A stretch of DNA of 64,000 nucleotides, taken from Perognathus longimembris pacificus. Taxonomy: Eukaryota > Chordata > Mammalia > Rodentia > Heteromyidae. Within the stretch, counting starts at the first letter, position 1; each line of letters opens with the position of its first letter. The stretch spans positions 45,067,149-45,131,148 of the forward strand of contig NC_063166.1 in assembly GCF_023159225.1 (NCBI RefSeq). The letters are read 5' to 3'. Position numbers and translations under genes: made by a program. Of the stretch, positions 55,541 through 64,000 are shown one piece after another. Below the pieces are notes generated by a model, which did no database searches, was not told the DNA's origin, and saw only the letters and a program-made list of their open reading frames with translations.

Positions 55541-55757
55541 AGCCAGTACTGGGACTTTAACTCAGAGCCTTGCCTTCTTGCTTGGCTTTTTGGTTCAAGG
55601 GTGGAGCTCTGGTACTGGAGTCACTGGTTTTTGCTGGTTAATTGGAGATAAGAGTATCATGGGCTCTTCTGATTGGGCTGGATTTGAACTATGATCTCAG
55701 ATATTAGTCTCCTGAGCAGCTACAATTGTAGTAGTAAGCTACCTGCTCCTGGCTTCT
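55541..55757 (-). mobile_element. B1-Geo SINE, antisense, old
   Basis: 'gccagtactgggacttta', 'ttaattggagataagagta' and 'tctcctgagcagctaca', ending 'tgctcctggctt'. Confidence 0.75.
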
Positions 55758-56295
55758 AGTTGTTAATCTTAATGTTAGTCCTTGAATCCCTGTTGTGAGT
55801 AGTAAATAAAGAGCTATCCTGCATTTCATTTATTTACTCTCCTCATCCTATTTTATTATTCGTTTAAAAAGCATATGCTCCATCCTATTTAGACAAATTT
55901 TACTTGCTTTGTAAGAGATATATGATGAAATTAAAAATCCCAAATTTTCACCTTTCCTCCTTCCAATTTTCATCTTTCAACTGCATCATTAAACATCATT
56001 AAGGTTTAATTAACTTTTCATATATTTTATGAGTATGTATCAGCTTTTTTTTGCTTTACCTGTAGCTTGATTTAAAAATCAAGCATCAATAGGATAATGT
56101 AATGATTCTAAATTATTTATCTAATATCAAAAAGAATGACTAGACTGGATGGCTCTTCTAAATGTAGGAGTCTATACTCTGGTTTCTCTTTAGATCACAT
56201 AAATCTCTAAGCTTTTACTGAGTATAGGAGTCAGCACAAGACATGCATAGACATGCATTTAACACCTGAACCTATCTTAATTTGCTTCAGCTTCT
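55758..56295. other. Unique AT-rich DNA
   Basis: Nothing recognised. Confidence 0.35.
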
Positions 56296-56312
56296 TAAAA
56301 CCACAACATTTT

Positions 56313-56519
56313 GACTTTTTTTTTTTTTGCCAGTCCTGGGCCTTGGACTCAGGGCCGAGCACTGTCCTTGGCTTCTTTTTGCTCAAAGCTAGCACTCTGC
56401 CACTTGAGCCACAGCGCCAATTCTGGCCATTTTCTATATATGTGGTGCTGGGAAATTGAACCCAGGGCTTCATGTATATGAGGCAAGCACTTTTGCTACT
56501 AGGCCATAGTACCAGCCCC
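56313..56519 (-). mobile_element. IDL-Geo SINE, antisense, with target duplication
   Basis: 'gccagtcctgggccttgg', 'cttgagccacagcgccaat', 'gaaattgaacccagggctt' and 'ggccatagtaccagcccc'. Duplication aaccacaacatttt (56299-56312) and aaccacgacatttt (56520-56533), one mismatch. Confidence 0.93.
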
Positions 56520-56533
56520 AACCACGACATTTT

Positions 56534-58080
56534 AATGTTACATGTTTTTAGGTTTTTTTTGTTTTTTTTTTTTCAGAAATTTTGTCTTGCTGGAAGTTTT
56601 AAATTTTCTTATTGGAAACACTTTTTTTTTTCCACTATAAGTCATCTCCTTATCCTAATTACCTACCAAGTTGAAATCTACCTTATAACAACTTTGTCCT
56701 GAGATTCTTTCTTAAATATTTCATTGGGGCATTGTTTTTTCACGGTCAGTTGCATAGTTGTTCCTGCCTTTCATTTTCATGCATTAATGGCTTTAGTCAA
56801 CTATTAAGTCTACTTTTCTCATGGTTTCTATTTTCTTGAGTTTTTTTCCCCCCTTTGGTTTCCTTGGGTAATTATTTTTCTTTGGTTTCCTTGAAGTAAC
56901 CTCCCCCTGTCCCCTCAAAGCATCATAATGAGGTAACTCTAGAAGTTCTTAAGTGACTTGATATTTATCCTTCACATCTGGGTATTCTATAAGTGGAAAC
57001 CTGAAACCAACATTATTGTTTTCATACAGATTTAAAGTCATTTGTGGCAGGTTGAGTTCTTCTGAAGCAGGGATGGTCTGTGAGGGGAAGATGTTTACCA
57101 AGACAGATTCCTGTGAAATAAAGGAGGCAATGCAGAATTGGGCCAAGAAAAGCAGGCCTTGAAAAGCCTCAGCTGACAAAGCAGTACTCTGGAATAAGAT
57201 TAGCCTTGCATGCATTGTGTTAGGTACCAAAGATTGGATTTTGTGCCTCTTTTCTTTCAGTTTCCAGATACAGGCTGCTCTAGGAAGGACAGGGCCTTGA
57301 GTGAGACTCTATCGTTAGCTGAGCTTAATCCTGTAGCAGATGATGGCTAAAGATTCTGTGCCAACTGCAGTCCTTGCGTCTGGCACATCTTCTTTGAAGC
57401 AGGATAAAGTCCTCTTTGAAGAGGGATCAGGGTACAACATTTCTATGTCAACCTCAGTGGTGATTCGTGTTATTCTTGCAGAGCCTTTTGATTCACTTGC
57501 TGTAAGCTTTAGGTCACTTCTTTTTCCTTGGCATTGGGTTTGTTCTCATGCAGAGTGACATGGCATGCAGAAAGCGCCCTTCTCTGGGTGAGTGCAGCCC
57601 TGTTGTTCTATGGCGAAGCCTGACTTGATGAGTGAGCCCCGATCAGATTCAACCTCTGCTCAGTGTCTTGGCTGGGTGCCGTTTTGGAGGACCTCGCCTG
57701 AGCTCCCACAGGTTGACCACGCGTAGTTTGCTCACATCCACAAGAAGGTGTCCTCATTTTGCTCAGTAATTGCTGGGGCTTTCATTTTAAAAGCTGACAT
57801 TTCTTTTAGTTCTGTGGAATTTTTTTGTTTACGTGTTCTGGCAATTAGTTCTGACAATAAACAGGCGTCACTTGAAGGTCCCTGCAGTGACTATGTAGAC
57901 AGAGGAGGTCCCTCTCCAGAGACAGCGTCCTTATCCTGCTTGTCTGCCACAAATTTATTCAATAGATTTCCTCTGCTTAGAACTTCATTAACATTTCTTA
58001 TCAGAGAATGTTCCTTCTCCTTCTATCCCCTTATCTGCAGTGATAACATAGATTGAGTAATTTTAACTTTTAAAAAAGAT
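56534..58080. other. Unique DNA
   Basis: T-rich at 56550-56640, otherwise ordinary. Short frames (57340-58056) have no recognised domain. Confidence 0.35.
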
Positions 58081-58084
58081 GTTC

Positions 58085-58150
58085 ACATTTAAACCCAGGG
58101 CTCATACACTGGCAAGGAAGGCGCTTTAGCACTGAGTCATGCTTCTATCG
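58085..58150 (-). mobile_element. ID-like SINE fragment, antisense
   Basis: 'aaacccagggctcataca' and 'gctttagcactgagtca' are antisense ID words. Confidence 0.5.
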
Positions 58151-58164
58151 TTTTTTTTTTTGTG

Positions 58165-58168
58165 GTGG

Positions 58169-58197
<29 letters not shown>
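58165..58197. repeat. (GAT)n microsatellite
   Basis: About nine GAT units next to an antisense SINE. Confidence 0.85.
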
Positions 58198-58199
<2 letters not shown>

Positions 58200-58386
58200 G
58201 AGCTGGTACCGAACTTAGGGCCTGGACACTGTCTCTGAGTTTCTTTGCTCAAGGATAGTGCTCTGCCACTTGAGCCACTTCTGACCTTTTGGGTGCTTAA
58301 TTGGAGATAGAAGTCCTCCCTGGGCTGGCTTTGACTGTGGTCTTTGGAGCTCCTTCTCTTGAGTAGCTTACAGATATCAGCCACCT
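58197..58386 (-). mobile_element. B1-Geo SINE, antisense
   Basis: 'cgaacttagggcctggac', 'ttaattggagatagaagtc' and 'cttgagtagcttacagata'. Confidence 0.78.
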
Positions 58387-58389
58387 TTG

Positions 58390-58600
58390 TTTTGCTCTTT
58401 GCTTGTTATTTTTGAAATAGAATCTTTCACTTTCTTCTTGGTATGCACCTAGGACATGATCCTCTTATTTTTTTTTTTTTTTCTCAAGAACTTTGCTGCC
58501 TGGGATGTTCTGGACCGATCCTCCTGAATTTATCCTTGCACATAGTTCATATAACAACAGAAGTGAGTTACCAAACGCTGGGCTAACTTCTTTATATTAA
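58390..58600 (-). mobile_element. Old SINE, antisense
   Basis: 'ttatttttgaaatagaatc' and 'ctgggatgttctggaccga' are similar to the SINE type at 42718-42950. A T run is at 58468-58482. Confidence 0.45.
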
Positions 58601-58746
58601 TTCCTGGGATTTTAGCAGGGCTATATTTGTTGGGAGAGATTGCTCTATACCCCCAGTCCTCTATGGTGTTCTGAGTGACATATGACTAAAAATAGCAGTG
58701 GATTGAGATTTTTCTGGGAGTTGGGCCTCTGAGGTTGCATTATAAT

Positions 58747-58754
<8 letters not shown>

Positions 58755-58822
<68 letters not shown>
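58755..58822. repeat. (CT)n(GT)n microsatellite
   Basis: About 18 CT units then about 16 GT units, in the tail position of a Geo fragment. Confidence 0.95.
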
Positions 58823-58824
<2 letters not shown>

Positions 58825-58918
58825 CAGTACTGGGCCTTGAATTCAGGGCTTGGGTGCTGTCACATGGCTTTTTCCATCAAGGCTGACACTCTTGTTACTT
58901 GAGCCACACTTTTACTGA
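58823..58918 (-). mobile_element. Geo SINE fragment, antisense
   Basis: 'gccagtactgggccttgaa' and 'tgttacttgagccacac'. No left half visible. Confidence 0.75.
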
Positions 58919-59400
58919 TTGCATTTTGATTGAAAGGAAGCAAAAAGAAATGTATTTGGAAACTATTTGCTTATAGTAAGTGCACTGTTCTTCCTTAGAG
59001 TATATGGTAATTTGGCATGCATGTCTTGGGGGTTATTCATGATTATGGAGTCAAAAATCACTCATCCTAAGGTACCATATTGTTTGGAATAGATTTGCTG
59101 AGTTGGCTATTCTTAGATGTTTATAGCTATCTTGGAAAAGGCTGAGCTATCCTGAGGGGCAAGTCAAGGGTAAAGGGAACAACTTAAATAATTTATTTCC
59201 CAACATCTAACTCTTTTTATAGAGACAATCTTATATAGGCAATGGAATATGTTTTATGCAAAATTTCTTCAAGAAAGTTGCACTATTTATTATGGCTTTA
59301 TGATGAATTATTTCTAGCCACATTCTCAAAATCCTCATAAAACAACTCTTTCTCCCATTCATTCACAATGCACTAGAGAACGGTGTTGTGTCCTCTTAGA
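58919..59400. other. Unique DNA
   Basis: Nothing recognised. Confidence 0.35.
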
Positions 59401-59429
59401 ATGCATATAATGAAACACACAGATTATAT

Positions 59430-59655
59430 TGAGAGACTATACATAGCTTTGAAGAGGTAATTAAGACTAAATAATGTCATAAAGATGGGCCTTTAATTTA
59501 TTAGGCCCTGTGTCCTTATAAGAAATGGAAAACAAGAGGAGAGGACAAGCCATGTGAAGATACAAGGAGTAGAGAAAACAACCTGTCAACACCTTCACCT
59601 TGGAATTCCAGATTCCAGAAAAGAGAGAAAATAAACTTTCTACCAACTCCATGGC
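59430..59655 (+). mobile_element. Ancient ERVL/MaLR-like LTR relic, sense
   Basis: 'tgtccttataagaaatgg', 'gccatgtgaagatacaagg' and 'ttccagattccagaaaa', then an AATAAA-containing block, fit an old mammalian LTR in order. Confidence 0.55.
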
Positions 59656-59656
59656 A

Positions 59657-59657
<1 letters not shown>

Positions 59658-59709
<52 letters not shown>

Positions 59710-59752
59710 TGTCTGTCTGTCTGCTTGTGTGTGTGTTTGTGTGTGTGCGCAC
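59658..59752. repeat. (GT)n with CTGT units
   Basis: About 24 GT units, then CTGT units and further GT. Frames through it are artefacts. Confidence 0.95.
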
Positions 59753-60895
59753 ATGTGTACATACCACTTTTGCTAAACTAATATAACAAAAAATATCTTT
59801 CTGGGACAGATTTTTGTGACACACTATTTAGAGTCTATTTTAACCAAATGCAACTTCCCAATTATTTTTGACCTTTGCAAAGGTCCAAGATTAAGTAATT
59901 TGTCAAATGTGTTTTAATTATTTTTATGTTAGCCATGCAGTGAACTTTACAAAGGGAAACTAAGCATGGAGGGTTATTTCATTTCTATCTCTGGGCTTGG
60001 TGTTTAGAGGATACAGAAGCCTGGGAGATGTGGTCTGTCCCCGTAAGTCCATCTGCCTGTGGGCTGACCAGCACTAGGTAACCTGGGTATGTTCACTTAC
60101 AGAAGAACATAGTGGACATATCCACCCAATGATGGCTGAGAAAACACCCAGATGGGAAATGGTAGTTCAGTTGAATAACAAAGAGGCTGAATTCTTTTGA
60201 AAAACATTGAATACTTCCTATTTTCAAGAGAATAGCCTTCTCAAGGTGTTGGGTCTTTCCCCCCCTGATCTTTCATGCTCTGATTCTTGTTGCTGTTTGC
60301 TGAATCTGGATGTTTCTCCTGACACCTTCTCTTAACTGCTTCCTCCCCGAGTAGAAGTTAGTGACTGCATGTCACTACATTCTGTATGTGATTTTAATGT
60401 TTTGCTTAACCTCATTAAAGTATGTAGTTTAAATACGTACTAAGTGTCAGGTGTGCCTATAAGATGCCTCCTCACTTTCATGAGTGATTCAAGTTTTGTA
60501 CTCTCTAGCTCAAGCCTTTCTTCCTCTATAATCCTAGAGTCCTTGCATATGTCTGTCCTACTTTACCTCTCATGTATATGACTTTTTAAATGATCCCTCT
60601 CTTTCCTTAGTTTCTTGAACCACTAGACTCGTTGTCTGATAGTTTGAGAACCCAGTGATTGCACTTATGTTGTGATCTGAGCCTAGTATCTATGTTCTTG
60701 GCACACAGTAAGCATTTGAAGGTTGCTGGCAGCTGAATACTTTAGACAAATTGCTGTTTAATTGGAAGAATAGCAAACAGGAAAACAGGAGAAAAAAGTG
60801 AATTGAACTGAAGGACATAGGTGAGGCAGATAAGAGAATTAAGAGAATTCCATGATATCCAACTACATGACAGGCTGAGAACTGATAGTTATAAA
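59753..60895. other. Mostly unique DNA
   Basis: A MIR-like 3' fragment ('cttggcacacagtaagca') lies near 60699. Nothing else recognised. Confidence 0.35.
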
Positions 60896-60908
60896 ATACC
60901 TGGTGTAA

Positions 60909-61158
60909 AGCCAGGTGCAGGTGGCTCACACCTGTAATCCTAGCTACACAAGGGGCTGAAATCTGAAGACTGCCATTGAAATCCAGCCCAGGCAGGGAAA
61001 TCCATGAGATTCTCACCTCCAATTAACTACCAACCAGGCAGAGATGGAGCTGTGGCTCAAGTGGTAGCCTTGAGCAGCAATGCTCAGGAAGAGCATCCAG
61101 GCCCTGAATTCAACCCCTAGGAACAGTATAAAACAAAGGCAAAACAAAACAAAATCCT
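60909..61158 (+). mobile_element. B1-Geo SINE, sense, with target duplication
   Basis: 'gccaggtgcaggtggctca', linker 'cctccaattaactacca', Geo 'gagctgtggctcaagtgg' and 'ggccctgaattcaacccc', then a 'caaaacaaaaca' tail. cctggtgt is repeated before (60899-60906) and after (61158-61165). Confidence 0.87.
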
Positions 61159-61165
61159 GGTGTGA

Positions 61166-62005
61166 TATGATCCAGTGAAAAATTGGGCAGGTGAATGAAA
61201 TTCCGTTTGGCAACACTGCATTCTTGAGAACTGGCAGTTTGTCACTTTGATTGTGTTCATGTTTACTCACATATGATCCTGACTACCTCCAAGCCCAACA
61301 TTCTCTGCAAACCAATCCTTGACTTTCTATCAATCTGCAGAAATGGATGTGGCATCAGATTTTGGTACATAGAATATACTTTTAAGACAAAATTTGAAAA
61401 AAATTCTGAAGCATCATTATTACACATGTGGAAGAAAAGTTTATTTTACAGATTATTTACCTAAGATGGGAGCCTTTAAAATTCCATGGTTTATGTGAGG
61501 TTCCATGAGGGTTAGTGTTTCTCTTTTGTGAGGAAGCTGGCTCAGGATTCTTTACAAAGTGAGTTTATTTTAAACATCGTTGTTAGGAAGGTGTATTGAT
61601 TCAGAAGATTGTGAGACTTTCAGCTCTTCTGCTTAGATCTCCAAGAACAAGGGAAAGAAACTGAGCCTTCTCCAGAACCCTGTGAAGGTGTCAGCTGGGA
61701 TGACAGGTGGAGATCATGATGGTGAAACATTTTGAGATGTTGTTTAAATGAGCATTTAAAAAAAAAAAAGACCTGTGGTTTGAATCACACTGTTTTTAGT
61801 CACACTCAATCTCTTAGGTGAGCTGACACATTCATATATATTATCAGTGATCCAAAGGTAGGTGGAGGTTTTTCTCTCCATTGAGAAATAGTGCTAGGGA
61901 GATCTCAGAGCTTAGATTTAATGTCTAAAGGTGTTGGCTACTTAAACTTTGTCCCCCAGTACTGGTAACTCTGATTTACTATTAACATTCATTCAAATGC
62001 AATAT
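61166..62005. other. Unique DNA
   Basis: Nothing recognised beyond an A run (61758-61769). Confidence 0.35.
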
Positions 62006-62018
62006 TTGTTGGGTTTTC

Positions 62019-62228
62019 TTTTTTTTTTTCTTTTGGCCAGTCCTAGGCTTTGGACTCAGGGCCTGAGCACTGTCCCTGGCTTGTTTTTGCTCAAGGCTAG
62101 CACTCTGCCACTTGAGCCACAGCACCACTTCTGGCCATTTTCTGTATATGTGGTGCTGGGGAATTGAACCTAGGACCTCCTGTATACGAGGCAAGCACTC
62201 TTGCCACTAGGCCATATCCCCAGCCCCA
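62019..62228 (-). mobile_element. IDL-Geo SINE, antisense, with target duplication
   Basis: 'gccagtcctaggctttgg', 'cttgagccacagcaccac', 'ggggaattgaacctagga' and 'ccatatccccagcccca'. Duplication tgttgggttttc at 62007-62018 and 62229-62240. Confidence 0.93.
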
Positions 62229-62240
62229 TGTTGGGTTTTC

Positions 62241-62810
62241 ATGACAGCTCTGTGACAGACAGGATATCCTGCCTTTGGATGGGCTTAGCTCATGCGTGAA
62301 GGTATGGCGTGTTCTTCCTGTCGCTTGATTTGTGGGACTGGAAACTGTCCACACAGTACTCAAAACTGCATAAGCACATTTCCTACAATAAAATTCAAAT
62401 ATACGTCTTCTGCTAGTTCTGTTTTTCTGGTTGAATTCTAATTCAATTACCAAGTGACTTTTCATCTCACTATGAAACCTTGATTTATATTTGTATCCTG
62501 ATGTATAGTTTACAAACTATGGTCACATATTACATTTACGGAATCCTAAGGCTGTAGACAGAGACAGGCAAGTCAATTTATCATCATTTTTGCTCATCAT
62601 CACCAATATTATCATCATCTGATAGCATCACCATCATCATGGCCATCACCGTTGTCACTTCAGACCTGAGAACATGATCACTCTGCCTGCATGAGGTAGA
62701 GATGGAGTCAAAATCAGTTATACTAATTCAATAAATTATGGGCAGTACTACTATTTACCGGCACAAATAATTAAACAACTTATCTTCTGGGTTTTGTGAT
62801 TGTCTTCTCT
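62241..62810. other. Unique DNA with ATC-rich patch
   Basis: A (ATC)-rich patch lies at 62580-62655. Otherwise nothing recognised. Confidence 0.4.
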
Positions 62811-62890
62811 CTCTCCTTCCTTTCCCCACCTCTCTCTCTCTTTCTTTTCTTCTCTCTTTCTTTGTGCCAGTCCTGGGACTTGAAATCATT
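62805..62890 (-). mobile_element. Minimal Geo fragment with CT-rich tail, antisense
   Basis: A CT/CTTT stretch (62805-62862) is followed by only ~25 bp of Geo end ('gtgccagtcctgggacttg'). Severe 5' truncation of the SINE is the simplest reading. Confidence 0.6.
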
Positions 62891-64000
62891 CAGCACATTA
62901 TTTCTAAACACTATTTTCAGCATGTAGTAAAATATATATGCAGCTACTACCTTTTCCTGTGCATTTTCTTTATTAAAGTTTTGGTCATTCTAAAGTCTAA
63001 TATAAGTGGAGAACAGATTGTGTTCATACTTAGTATAGCCTCCAGATAGTCCTTGACTAAGCAAAGTTTTACTTACAATGTTGAAATTGATTTTTTTTAC
63101 AAAGTGAATGTTACTCTAGCCACAAAGATTCCAATGTGCCTATCCACTGTAACACAATTTTCTTGAGTTCTTAGGATGAGACTATGTGAGGTAGCTTTAC
63201 TAGGTGTGGGAAATGGCCAGCAAGTGGACTCTGCAAAGCCTACAATCTCACTTGGTACACAACAGGAGAGGCCTGTATGCTTTTCTCTTGTTGGCTGTCT
63301 CCTCTGGCTGTATGGATAATTTTGTGTGGCTTGAGAATGTCCCTTGGCAGAAATGTTCCTCACCTTTGCAGGGATTAATGTTGGTTCATTCACTTTTCTT
63401 CATTACATATCTTACTTCCATCTCTGCACTTCACCTCCTCTCCAACAGACCAGTAGCCACTAAGTCCTTGCCTCCATGCTGTCCCTGGGAAAATCTGACC
63501 CAAGCCCTGTTGCTGAAATGGAGCTGTGCTTTTGCCAGTGGTCTTCTCTCAGTTTGTTCATTGTTTCATCATTCATCCTTTTCTACTGATGTGTTCAGTT
63601 GCAGGAAGAGTTGGCTGCTTGCTTAAGCAATTGGGCATATCCCTGTTTGTCCCCCTTGTCTCATGGTTGAGAAATTTTTCACCTGTAATCCATTGAGGAT
63701 TTCTGAATTAGCCTCAAAAGGCACTGGACAAAGCTAGCAGGAAGGGTAGCTGCCCCTGAACTGTGAGCTCTGGTGGGCAGAACATACAATTTTCTTTTGG
63801 ACTTGTCTGTGGAGATGCATACTCTTGCCAGACCCCTGCACACAGCCTGGCTCCTGGCATCTTCCTTCCTGGAGAGCTGGCATCACCAAGGCCTGATGAA
63901 CCCCTCTAAGAAGAATCATGGTGACTGTGAAGGGCTCCTTCCTTGAACCAATTCTAGAATGTCCTGCTGGTGTCCCTTTCCAGACCACTAAACTTGTTAG
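62891..64000. other. Unique DNA
   Basis: A 140-codon plus-strand frame (63204-63626) is the longest here. It has no recognisable domain, and an opposite-strand frame overlaps it. I do not call it a gene. Confidence 0.4.

Noticed and set aside
59467..59824. His-Thr repeat proteins
   Set aside because: Translation of a (GT)n microsatellite.
63204..63626. 140-codon frame near the right edge
   Set aside because: Unrecognised, overlapped by an opposite-strand frame, and no splice or promoter evidence I can judge by eye.

Overview
This window looks like rodent nuclear DNA, most likely from a geomyoid (kangaroo rat, pocket mouse or pocket gopher). The best clue is at least eight copies of a two-part SINE: an ID-like (tRNA-Ala-type) left half joined to a right half found here in about 30 places. 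This matches what I recall of the IDL-Geo SINE, described as restricted to Geomyoidea. The rest fits a mammal: L1 elements of several ages, B1 (7SL-derived) SINEs, MIR and MaLR relics, endogenous retroviral LTRs and long microsatellites. The species call is an inference from repeats only.

I find no convincing protein-coding exon, tRNA, rRNA or CRISPR array. The only protein homology I can defend is the C-terminal part of L1 ORF2, in several dead copies. The window reads as intergenic or deep intronic DNA.

Layout: 1-4.0 kb holds old L1 in both directions, one copy split by a B1-Geo SINE. 4.0-10.5 kb is mostly unique, with SINEs and a MaLR LTR. 10.5-14.5 kb has a long pyrimidine tract, then unique DNA that may include conserved non-coding elements. 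14.5-16.1 kb is a SINE split by a twin-primed (internally inverted) L1. 16.1-25.5 kb has LTRs, L1 3' ends and SINEs, including an antisense LTR with a possible 6-bp target duplication. 25.9-29.7 kb is mainly antisense L1. 30.8-36.5 kb is an endogenous-retrovirus cluster: a gammaretrovirus-like LTR, then a complete 4.67-kb LTR element (two 269-bp LTRs, primer-binding site, polypurine tract, target duplication AGGCA) with no recognisable gag, pol or env. 37-46 kb has SINE clusters, a second young L1 3' end, and an L1 insertion only 28 bp long. 46.3-47.2 kb is the most unusual element: G-rich and GC-box DNA, a TATA-like motif, a degenerate GAGGCCTG minisatellite and an L1-type 3' tail. 47.2-50 kb holds more L1 and LTR relics. 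50-64 kb is mainly unique DNA with SINEs, MIRs and microsatellites.

No gene network can be described. The elements are linked mechanistically: SINEs and the composite element carry A-rich tails, and the composite carries an L1 3' end, as expected for sequences moved by L1 machinery. Repeat boundaries were read by eye and are good to a few bases only where a target duplication is given.
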